Positions 1-5,010 of a stretch of DNA of 5,010 nt are shown in pieces (the stretch's first letter is position 1; each line of letters begins with the position of its first letter). The stretch lies in contig JACNHM010000273.1 of NCBI GenBank assembly GCA_014383605.1, positions 1 through 5,010 on the forward strand. The letters are read 5' to 3'. A program made the position numbers and the translations under genes. The notes beneath the pieces were generated by a model. The model had not been told where the DNA came from, did no database searches, and saw only the letters and a program-made list of their open reading frames with translations. This stretch comes from Chloroflexota bacterium (lineage in GTDB: Bacteria; Chloroflexota; Anaerolineae; UBA3071).

Positions 1-229
1 AGCCCTGCTCCAACTCCGTCTGGGAGAGGCGGCTGATGGAGCGGCGCTTGACCTGGCCCTCTTCGACCACCACCTTGCAGCGCCCACAGCGCCCCTGGCC
101 GCCGCAGGGCAGGTTAAGCTCCAGCCCAGCCTCTTCGATAGCATCGGACACCAGTGTGCCAGCTTCGACCTCTATTCGATTGCCCGAGGGCTTGAGAGTG
201 ACATAGTACTTGTTTTTCGGTTTGTCCAT
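1..229 (-). CDS. [2Fe-2S] ferredoxin-domain protein, probably RACo-like/DUF4445 (partial, N-terminus only)
   Basis: The reading frame starts at an ATG (229-227) and stays open to the left edge, giving 76 residues of a longer protein. Residues 8-22 and 26-40 look like the first strands and helix of a beta-grasp ferredoxin fold. They are followed by LPCGGQGRCGRCKV (residues 40-53), the Cys-x5-Cys-x2-Cys loop (C42, C48, C51) that binds a [2Fe-2S] cluster. The fourth cysteine, normally in a later RLAC-like motif, would lie just past the window edge. The following EEGQVKRR...LSQTELEQG stretch resembles the N-terminal domain of reductive activators of corrinoid proteins (RACo) and relatives, which carry a C-terminal ASKHA ATPase and reduce corrinoid cofactors in the cytoplasm. 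That larger domain is not in view, so a stand-alone ferredoxin or another reductase remains possible. The start lies 4 nt after the ATPase gene's stop with no clear Shine-Dalgarno, which suggests translational coupling. The ferredoxin call is firm; the RACo-like call is an inference from family resemblance. Confidence 0.85.
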   Translation of the reverse strand, partial: MDKPKNKYYVTLKPSGNRIEVEAGTLVSDAIEEAGLELNLPCGGQGRCGRCKVVVEEGQVKRRSISRLSQTELEQG

Positions 230-233
230 GACG

Positions 234-3164
234 TTATGAGCAGCCGATAGGTTTTTGCAATTGCCGGCCTACTGCCTCCAGCCAGCTTATTTCCGGGATG
301 CCATAGGGCCGGAATTTCTCCAGCCGTCCTTCATCCTCGCTGTAGAACATAGCTCGGTACGCCCCCAGCTTGCTCGCCGCAGGGGTGTCAATCAGGTTAG
401 CTGAATCTTCCGCGCTCATTTGGAAGACAACCCGCATTCCGAACTCACGTAACGCCCGCCGATCCAACGTGCGGGTAAGGTTGGTATACGTGTCGCACCA
501 GACCAGAGTATGCACGCCCAGGTCGGGACCTTCCCGCAGGATAGTGGAGAATTGCTGAGCCGGGGTGGGCGGGGGCTTTTCTTCAGCCCCACTAAAGGTA
601 GAGAACCCAGATTCCTCCTGCCGCAGGTCGCGAGCGCGCTGCAACCCGTAGATGCAAAGGTAAATGGCTGGCTTCTCCCAAAGTGCTGTTTCTCCTTCCT
701 CTAGCCGACGGTCCACTTCGGCAGCGATTTCCCCAATGATCCCTGGAAGCTCTCGACGGCGGCCCCGCTGCACTGGATGGGGCAGTAAATCGGCCAGGTG
801 AGGGAAAAGGTCCGCATACGGCGCATCCACCGAACTGAAATCCAGCACGTAGAGTCGCGCCATCTCTGGCGCGTGCTGAGCAGCCAAGCTGACCAGGGCT
901 GTGGACAGCACGCCTATGGCCTGTTCATCCCTCTGGCCCACGATGAGCAGGTTGCCCCCAGTCTGGCGGCGGAAGTGGGCCGCTGTCGGCTCCTTGATGG
1001 CAATGGGATCCCCCAGCCACGCAGAGACACGACGGGACGGGGTGGGCCAACCAGGAGCGGCCAGAAAGTCATGTAGCGGGCGATTCTTCTCCACTTCGGC
1101 TGGAGCGTTGCCTTCGAAGATAATTTGCGGTTGGGGCGGCTGGTAGTCCCGTTCCTCCGCCAGCGACCGCACCTGTGCCAGGTAGCGATCGCGTTTGTCA
1201 TCGGGCAGCCAGGCTACCTGAAAGAGATTGTTGCCCTCCACCAAGCCATTGGCATCGTTGTAGATGGCCTCTCCGGGACGGGAGAGAAGTCGTGCAGCCG
1301 CGTTGTCATCACCCAGGATCAGGCGCGAGTCGGCATCGCTACATTGCAGCGCAATGCGCACCGCCATCTGGCCAATAGTGCTGCGCGCCAGGGTGTAGGC
1401 TCCGGCAAGAGTTTGAGAACCTAGCAGCACATGGACACCAAAGGCTCGGCCTTGCCGTACCAATCGGTCCAGAATCTGCGACGACTGGGAGGCAACAGCG
1501 TCGTCCTGCATGAAGAACTCCTGGAACTCGTCCACGATGAGGAGGACGCGGGGCATCCTCCGGCCGGTTTTCTGTCGGTAGTTGGCGATGTGATCCACGC
1601 CAGCAGCTCGGAGAAGGTCACCTCGGTGCGTAAGTTCAGTGTCCAATCCCTGCAAGACGCTCAGACCAAACTCGCGTTCGCTCTCGATGGCGACGACACG
1701 GGCATGGGGGAGCTCGTGGATGGCATAGGTCTTGAACTCCACGCCCTTCTTGAAGTCCACCAGGTAGAGTTCCAGCTCGTCGGGCGAATAGGTAAGGGAC
1801 AGGGTGACGATCAGGGTGTGGAGCAAAGTAGACTTGCCAGACCCCGTCTTTCCGGCTACCAGGGCATGTTGGGCCATTCCTTTCCCCAGGTTAAGTGCCT
1901 GCACCTTAGTCGCCCCGGCCCGACCCAAAAGTGCAATGAGGCCGTCCCGGGTGTCGCCGCGCCACCAGAGTTCGGGCCCCGGGACGATTCTCTCAAAGGG
2001 CACTTCCACCCGGCTGGCCTCTTTGGCAGCGGTGCCGATGGCTGGGATAATGCGGTTGAAGAGGTCAGCGGGTGGTGCCTCATCCAGTTCCAGAAGACAG
2101 TCCTTGAAATCCCTGTCCTGCCAGACGAAGCGCTGCCCGTCCCAGGTAATGACGGTGGCGGTCCGTTCCAGGTCGGCCAGGTTGAAGCCGTGGGGCAGAG
2201 GTTGCTCGGTATCCACAGTGATCAGGGTGTAGACACCACAGCGGGGGCCGTTGGCGGCGATGCTCACCAAGCGACGAGCAGCAGCATCGGTGAAGTTCAC
2301 CGGGAAGTTCATTACCACCAGCACCCTGTAAGGTTCAGCTACCTCGCCCGCGTCGGCGTTGTAGGCTTCCATGGAGGGGTATCTGTCCCGCAGGAACTTC
2401 TGGATGACCGTCTCCATGTGCGCAGAGAAGTCGGCCAACTGCTGCTCGATGTGTTGCGGTTCAGTCCAGGCCTTACCACTCACCAAGCTCTCGTCATAGT
2501 CGGCCAGGTGCATGAAGGCGGCCACGTTCTGGCCTAGACCCACGGGGTCAACCAGAAGGAAACGTGATTTGCCGGGCGGCATAGTTGCCAGGAGTCGCAG
2601 CATCAGGGACTGGACGGCCTGTGCAGTCGTGGCTTTGGCTGCGCCGGAGGCTTTGAGCAACACGTTATCACCGCCGACAAGAGGGAGGAGAGCAGGTAGG
2701 GTAAGACCATGCCATTGCCCGGCCTCCACCAGTTGGCCGACGCGAGTGAACGTAGGAACACTGCCCTCTGCCGCTGACGCCCATGACCTCCAGAGCATAT
2801 CATCCCAGGGGACAGCCTGTAGACCGCCGGATTGATAGAGGGTCTTGGCGTCCTCAATCAGCCCCGAAATCACTGATTCATAGTCCCCGTGAGCCTTGGA
2901 CACGACCTGATCGTAGCTAGTTTCGGCCTCGGACGCCTGGCGTTCATGCTGCTGGATTGCCCGGTGCAATTGGCGCTCGTATGCGGAGCGAGCCTCGGCT
3001 ATGGCTTGCTGGTAGCCACCTTCCGCGGCTGAGCCGCACTGCTGATATTCCTCTCTTGCCTGCTCCAGCCAGCGATCGTGCCAGAACTCAGCATTAGCCA
3101 CAGCCTGCACCAAGCGAGTGACTTGGGAGTGAATCTGTTGGATCATTTCAGGTTCAGATGCCAT
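234..3164 (-). CDS. FtsK/SpoIIIE-type ATPase with N-terminal coiled coil and three tandem ATPase modules
   Basis: A 976-residue soluble protein. Residues 1-112 are charged and Ala/Glu/Gln-rich, predicted helical coiled coil. Three FtsK-like modules follow. Module 1 (about 155-350) has degenerate GAAKATTA (174-181) at the P-loop position and VLVVMNF (281-287) for Walker B. Module 2 (about 400-665) is intact: Walker A GKTGSGKS (438-445), LYLVDFKKG (467-475), Walker B LLIVDEF (541-547, D545/E546), a GVHVLLGSQT motif (576-585) and SDADSRLILG (609-618), as in FtsK motor domains. Module 3 (about 715-960) has GQRDEQAI (743-750) instead of a P-loop and IYLCIYG (834-840), where Y839/G840 replace Asp-Glu. 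One active ATPase carrying two inactive copies recalls EccC/EssC of type VII secretion, although there the first module is the active one. No transmembrane helix and no recognisable FtsK gamma domain are seen, so it is not the division FtsK. The substrate (DNA or protein) is unknown. It lies 31 nt downstream of the WD40 membrane-protein gene, a likely partner. The start was chosen for its ribosome binding site; a GTG at 3185 would add seven residues. Confidence 0.9.
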   Translation of the reverse strand: MASEPEMIQQIHSQVTRLVQAVANAEFWHDRWLEQAREEYQQCGSAAEGGYQQAIAEARSAYERQLHRAIQQHERQASEAETSYDQVVSKAHGDYESVISGLIEDAKTLYQSGGLQAVPWDDMLWRSWASAAEGSVPTFTRVGQLVEAGQWHGLTLPALLPLVGGDNVLLKASGAAKATTAQAVQSLMLRLLATMPPGKSRFLLVDPVGLGQNVAAFMHLADYDESLVSGKAWTEPQHIEQQLADFSAHMETVIQKFLRDRYPSMEAYNADAGEVAEPYRVLVVMNFPVNFTDAAARRLVSIAANGPRCGVYTLITVDTEQPLPHGFNLADLERTATVITWDGQRFVWQDRDFKDCLLELDEAPPADLFNRIIPAIGTAAKEASRVEVPFERIVPGPELWWRGDTRDGLIALLGRAGATKVQALNLGKGMAQHALVAGKTGSGKSTLLHTLIVTLSLTYSPDELELYLVDFKKGVEFKTYAIHELPHARVVAIESEREFGLSVLQGLDTELTHRGDLLRAAGVDHIANYRQKTGRRMPRVLLIVDEFQEFFMQDDAVASQSSQILDRLVRQGRAFGVHVLLGSQTLAGAYTLARSTIGQMAVRIALQCSDADSRLILGDDNAAARLLSRPGEAIYNDANGLVEGNNLFQVAWLPDDKRDRYLAQVRSLAEERDYQPPQPQIIFEGNAPAEVEKNRPLHDFLAAPGWPTPSRRVSAWLGDPIAIKEPTAAHFRRQTGGNLLIVGQRDEQAIGVLSTALVSLAAQHAPEMARLYVLDFSSVDAPYADLFPHLADLLPHPVQRGRRRELPGIIGEIAAEVDRRLEEGETALWEKPAIYLCIYGLQRARDLRQEESGFSTFSGAEEKPPPTPAQQFSTILREGPDLGVHTLVWCDTYTNLTRTLDRRALREFGMRVVFQMSAEDSANLIDTPAASKLGAYRAMFYSEDEGRLEKFRPYGIPEISWLEAVGRQLQKPIGCS

Positions 3165-3170
3165 GAGAGA

Positions 3171-3175
3171 CCTCC
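3171..3175 (-). promoter_or_regulatory. Shine-Dalgarno site deciding the ATPase start
   Basis: On the minus strand the sequence reads GGAGG, then TCTCTC, then ATG at 3164. This is a strong consensus Shine-Dalgarno with 6-nt spacing. It favours the ATG at 3164 (protein starting MASEPEM) over the in-frame GTG at 3185, which would place the GGAGG inside the coding region. The site lies in the 31-nt gap after the upstream gene's stop, so the ATPase can be translated independently. Confidence 0.8.
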
Positions 3176-3195
3176 AGAAAAACACGCCGCAGAGC

Positions 3196-4680
3196 CTACT
3201 CGACTCCCCACAGCTTCACCATCTTGTCCCTGCTCCCCGAGGCCAAAGTCTTGCTGTCGGGAGAGAAAGCCACACTCCACACCTGGTCGTTATGCCCGCT
3301 GAGGGTGCGCACTTCTTGCCCGCTGGACACATCCCACAGCTTCACTGTGTTGTCATAGCTCCCTGAGGCCAGGGTCTTGCCGTCAGGAGAGAAGGCCACG
3401 CTCAATACTGCGTTACTATGCCCGCTGAGGGTGCGCACCTCCCGCCCGCTGGACATCTCCCACAGCTTCACCATCATGTCACCGCTCCCCGAGGCCAGGA
3501 TCTTGCTGTCGGGGGAGAAGGTCACGCTACTCACCCAGCTCGTATGCCCACTGAGGGTGCGCACTTCTTGCCCGCTGGACACATCCCACAGCTTCACTGT
3601 GTTGTCACCGCTTCCCGAGGCTAGGAACTTGCCGTCGAGAGAGAAGGCCACACTCAATACTGTGTCACTATGCCCGCTGAGGGTGCGCACCTCCCGCCCG
3701 CTGAACACCTCCCACAGCTTCACCATCTTGTCCCTGCTCCCCGAGGCCAGAGTCTTGCTGTCGGGAGAGAAGGCCACGCTATTTACCGCACCCGTATGCC
3801 CGCTGAGGGTACGCAGTTCCTGTCCGCTGGTTACGTCCCACAACTTCACCGTCTCGTCTCTGCTCCCCGAAGCCAGGGTCATGCCGTCGGGAGAGAAGGC
3901 CACGCTATTTACCGCACCCGTATGCCCGCTGAGGGTACGCAGTTCCTGTCCGCTGGTTACGTCCCACAACTTCACCGTCTCGTCTCTGCTCCCCGAAGCC
4001 AGGGTCTGGCCGTCTGGCAAGAAGACCACGCTAGTCACCAAGTCCCCATGCCCGCTGAGGGCGCGCGGGCAGTCACTGCGGTGGCCCAGAAGGGAGTCTA
4101 ACCACCGACAGGGTTTGAGCCCTCCCGCGATGATGGCGATAGCAAGAAAGAGGATAAGCACACCCAAAATGCCCGCCAATTGCCTTGGGCTTCCTTCCCG
4201 CCATCGTTGCAATGCCTTGATGCGGGCCTGAATGCTCCAAGGGGGAGGCGGGGTCGTAGTGGCCACGGAAACCCAGTCGACCAGTTCTTGGCCCCGATTG
4301 GCGCCAGGGTAGAGATCGACTGAAGCAGGCTGGGGTTGCTCCAGCAGGTGTTGCAGGTCAACCTGGGCCAAAGCAGCCTTGGTTGTCTCCTGGGCCTGGC
4401 GGGCTTCGGCTAATTCGGCAGTGGCAATCTGCCGGACCTGGTTCAGTGCGGCGACGGCGGCCTGTTGCTCAGCCTTGCGACGGGCTTCGGCGTCGGCTTC
4501 GGCTTTGGCCCGCTGCGTTTCGGCTTCCTGCTGGACCTTGTTCAAGGCGGCATCGGCTGCGGCGCAGTCGGCCTCGCGTCGGGCTTCGGCATCGGCCTCG
4601 ACCTGGGCACGCGTGGCTGTGGCCTGGCGAAAGGTGCGCAGGATTTCACGTTGGCGTTGCAAAAGATCAGGTTCGGACAT
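3196..4680 (-). CDS. Membrane-anchored coiled-coil protein with seven-bladed WD40 propeller
   Basis: A complete 494-residue protein starting at ATG 4680 and ending in TAG. Residues 5-112 form an Ala/Glu/Arg/Gln-rich helical coiled coil containing a 33-residue duplication. Residues 113-150 are a Pro-containing linker. One hydrophobic helix spans about 168-187 (LAGILGVLILFLAIAIIAGG). From residue 208 to the end run seven WD40 repeats, each 42 residues except the last (35), with LSGH starting each blade and LASGS.D..VKLW near its end. Seven repeats are enough for one closed beta-propeller. WD40 propellers are protein-interaction platforms, so a scaffolding or sensing role is expected; no catalytic domain is seen. 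Five basic residues (R153, K155, R159, R161, R166) precede the helix, so the positive-inside rule favours a cytoplasmic coiled coil and an exported propeller, but the other flank also has basic residues and the call is weak. The repeats are unusually similar to each other at DNA level. The gene lies 38 nt after an HNH nuclease gene and 31 nt before the ATPase gene, which also starts with a coiled coil. Confidence 0.92.
   Translation of the reverse strand: MSEPDLLQRQREILRTFRQATATRAQVEADAEARREADCAAADAALNKVQQEAETQRAKAEADAEARRKAEQQAAVAALNQVRQIATAELAEARQAQETTKAALAQVDLQHLLEQPQPASVDLYPGANRGQELVDWVSVATTTPPPPWSIQARIKALQRWREGSPRQLAGILGVLILFLAIAIIAGGLKPCRWLDSLLGHRSDCPRALSGHGDLVTSVVFLPDGQTLASGSRDETVKLWDVTSGQELRTLSGHTGAVNSVAFSPDGMTLASGSRDETVKLWDVTSGQELRTLSGHTGAVNSVAFSPDSKTLASGSRDKMVKLWEVFSGREVRTLSGHSDTVLSVAFSLDGKFLASGSGDNTVKLWDVSSGQEVRTLSGHTSWVSSVTFSPDSKILASGSGDMMVKLWEMSSGREVRTLSGHSNAVLSVAFSPDGKTLASGSYDNTVKLWDVSSGQEVRTLSGHNDQVWSVAFSPDSKTLASGSRDKMVKLWGVE
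3760..3880 (-). repeat. Perfect 121-bp direct repeat, copy 2 (within the WD40 array)
   Basis: Bases 3760-3880 are identical, as read base by base, to bases 3886-4006, offset exactly 126 bp. The copy covers the end of WD40 repeat 2 and the start of repeat 3. Differences resume immediately outside it. Identity at synonymous positions points to recent duplication or gene conversion and not to selection on the protein alone. Confidence 0.93.
3886..4006 (-). repeat. Perfect 121-bp direct repeat, copy 1 (within the WD40 array)
   Basis: Partner of the copy at 3760-3880. It covers the second half of WD40 repeat 1 and the first half of repeat 2. Repeats 1 and 2 thus share the same DET.VKLWDVTSGQELRT blade half, which repeats 3-7 do not have. 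Confidence 0.93.
4402..4599 (-). repeat. 33-residue tandem duplication in the coiled coil (two 99-bp units)
   Basis: Residues 28-60 and 61-93 of the WD40 protein both begin EADAEARR and carry AALN at the same place, with 20 of 33 positions identical by eye. The DNA is diverged but clearly alike, for example around 4575-4598 and 4476-4499. A 33-residue period equals three 11-residue (hendecad) turns, which suits a long uninterrupted helical rod. Confidence 0.75.
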
Positions 4681-4683
4681 AGT

Positions 4684-4690
4684 TCACCTC
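4684..4690 (-). promoter_or_regulatory. Shine-Dalgarno site for the WD40 gene
   Basis: The minus strand reads GAGGTGA followed by ACT and the ATG at 4680, good complementarity to the 16S 3' end at normal spacing. It supports the full-length start that includes the coiled coil. Confidence 0.75.
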
Positions 4691-4718
4691 AGACCGCTCT
4701 CAACAGACTCTGTCTGGC

Positions 4719-5010
4719 CTATTTTTTCGGCGGGTGCCAGCCTGCCGCCACCCATACTTGACGTGCTTTGACAAGCGATAGCCGATTCAGATTTAGTGCA
4801 ATGACCGTTGCGCGTCCGATCGCTGTCAAGCCAATGATGCGGTCGCCCTCGGCTATCCACGCAAAATGCTCTTGCCAGACCTGACGGCGTGGGTTGAACA
4901 GCGGCGCCATTTCGCCTGTAAGCGGGTCCAGCGCAACCGTGCGGATGCCTTTGTTTTCGTTGCAGAGCGAACACGCAAGCCACAGGTTGTCTTCCTCGGT
5001 CAGTCCACCC
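4719..5010 (-). CDS. HNH endonuclease (partial, C-terminal 96 residues)
   Basis: The minus-strand frame is open from the right edge (first full codon at 5009) to a TAG at 4719-4721. It begins GGLTEEDNLWLACSLCNENKG, the second half of an HNH fold: the Gly-Gly turn, the Asp-Asn of the central helix, and a Cys-x2-Cys-Asn metal/structural motif. The catalytic histidine, usually just before the Gly-Gly, would lie outside the window. The remainder (DPLTGEMAPLFNPRRQ, W.EHFAW, RIIGLTAIGRATV, a final VWVAAGWHPP) matches the conserved tail of a family of small HNH nucleases of about 150-170 residues, common in cyanobacteria and Chloroflexota; about 60 residues should be missing. The family is expected to cut DNA with a divalent metal, but the biological role of most members is not known. 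An internal ATG at 4910 lies after the nuclease motif and is not a plausible start. The gene ends 38 nt before the WD40 gene; a functional link is possible, but these nucleases often occur alone. Confidence 0.9.
   Translation of the reverse strand, partial: GGLTEEDNLWLACSLCNENKGIRTVALDPLTGEMAPLFNPRRQVWQEHFAWIAEGDRIIGLTAIGRATVIALNLNRLSLVKARQVWVAAGWHPPKK

Larger units (their letters stand above)
3199..4059 (-). repeat. Tandem array of seven WD40-encoding repeats, 126-bp unit
   Basis: On the minus strand the units start at 4059, 3933, 3807, 3681, 3555, 3429 and 3303; the last is shortened to 35 codons before the stop. Each full unit encodes 42 residues from LSGH to a ..EVRT or ..ELRT end with no length variation, so all indels have been whole units. 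Two kinds of higher-order similarity overlie this: adjacent repeats 1 and 2 are nearly the same, and repeats 3-7 alternate between two types with a 252-bp period. Confidence 0.95.

Noticed and set aside
1431..2537. Long plus-strand open frame (368 codons) opposite the ATPase gene
   Set aside because: It lies wholly antisense to the strongly supported FtsK-like coding frame, shows no recognisable domain, and is explained by the G+C-rich codon use of the real gene.
234..3164. Chromosome-segregation FtsK/SpoIIIE
   Set aside because: It has no N-terminal multi-pass membrane domain, no recognisable C-terminal gamma DNA-recognition domain, and has degenerate extra modules.
3165..3185. Earlier GTG start for the ATPase giving an MFFWRSL N-terminus, which might look like a membrane or signal segment
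   Set aside because: The seven extra residues are encoded by the Shine-Dalgarno region, are far too short for a membrane helix, and the ATG at 3164 has ideal spacing.
3199..4059. CRISPR-like or non-coding satellite array
   Set aside because: The 126-bp units are contiguous without spacers, stay in frame and encode canonical WD40 blades.
3377..4231. Plus-strand open frame with periodic protein repeats
   Set aside because: Its periodicity is just the antisense of the WD40 array; the real repeats are the minus-strand blades with LSGH and VKLW motifs.
234..4680. Type VII (ESX) secretion locus
   Set aside because: The three-module motor is reminiscent, but there is no WXG100 protein, FHA domain, EccB/D/E-like protein or membrane anchor on the motor in this window.
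4704..4716. Short inverted repeat CAGAC-TCT-GTCTG in the gap between the HNH and WD40 genes
   Set aside because: Five-base arms with no following T-run on either strand are too weak to call a terminator or operator.
4684..4983. 99-codon minus-strand frame ahead of the WD40 gene
   Set aside because: It is out of frame with the HNH endonuclease coding sequence, which matches a known family through the same bases.

Overview
The window is densely coding, G+C-rich, and reads entirely on the minus strand. It holds four co-oriented genes: two complete in the middle and one cut off at each window edge. In transcription order (right to left) they are an HNH endonuclease (C-terminal part only), a membrane-anchored coiled-coil/WD40 protein, a large soluble FtsK/SpoIIIE-type ATPase, and the start of a [2Fe-2S] ferredoxin-domain protein of the kind that usually carries a C-terminal ASKHA ATPase (DUF4445/RACo-like). 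Gaps between genes are 38, 31 and 4 nt. There is no room for a convincing promoter or terminator, so a single transcription unit is likely, with its promoter beyond the right edge.

Nothing in the sequence fixes the organism. Many-repeat WD40 proteins, this HNH family and RACo-like ferredoxin/ASKHA proteins together fit an environmental bacterium such as a Chloroflexota (Anaerolineae-like) or another phylum rich in WD40 genes. This is a family-distribution guess, not a measurement.

Layout: 1-229, ferredoxin-domain protein (5' part, minus). 234-3164, a 976-residue ATPase with an N-terminal coiled coil and three tandem FtsK-like modules, of which only the middle one keeps an intact P-loop and Walker B acid pair. 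3196-4680, a 494-residue protein with an Ala/Glu/Arg-rich coiled coil, one transmembrane helix and a seven-bladed WD40 propeller built from seven 42-residue repeats. 4719-5010, 3' end of an HNH endonuclease gene.

The most interesting part is the central pair. The ATPase has no membrane segment and no obvious DNA-recognition (gamma) domain, so it is not the chromosomal division FtsK. Its architecture, one live and two dead ATPase modules in one chain, recalls the EccC/EssC motors of type VII secretion, but no other type VII component is visible. The adjacent WD40 protein supplies the membrane anchor and a second coiled coil. A two-part membrane machine (coiled-coil contact, ATP-driven motor, propeller as sensor or docking surface) is a reasonable inference but unproven. 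The WD40 array shows recent DNA-level amplification, including a 121-bp perfect duplication and a 252-bp (two-blade) higher-order period, suggesting fast turnover of the binding surface.
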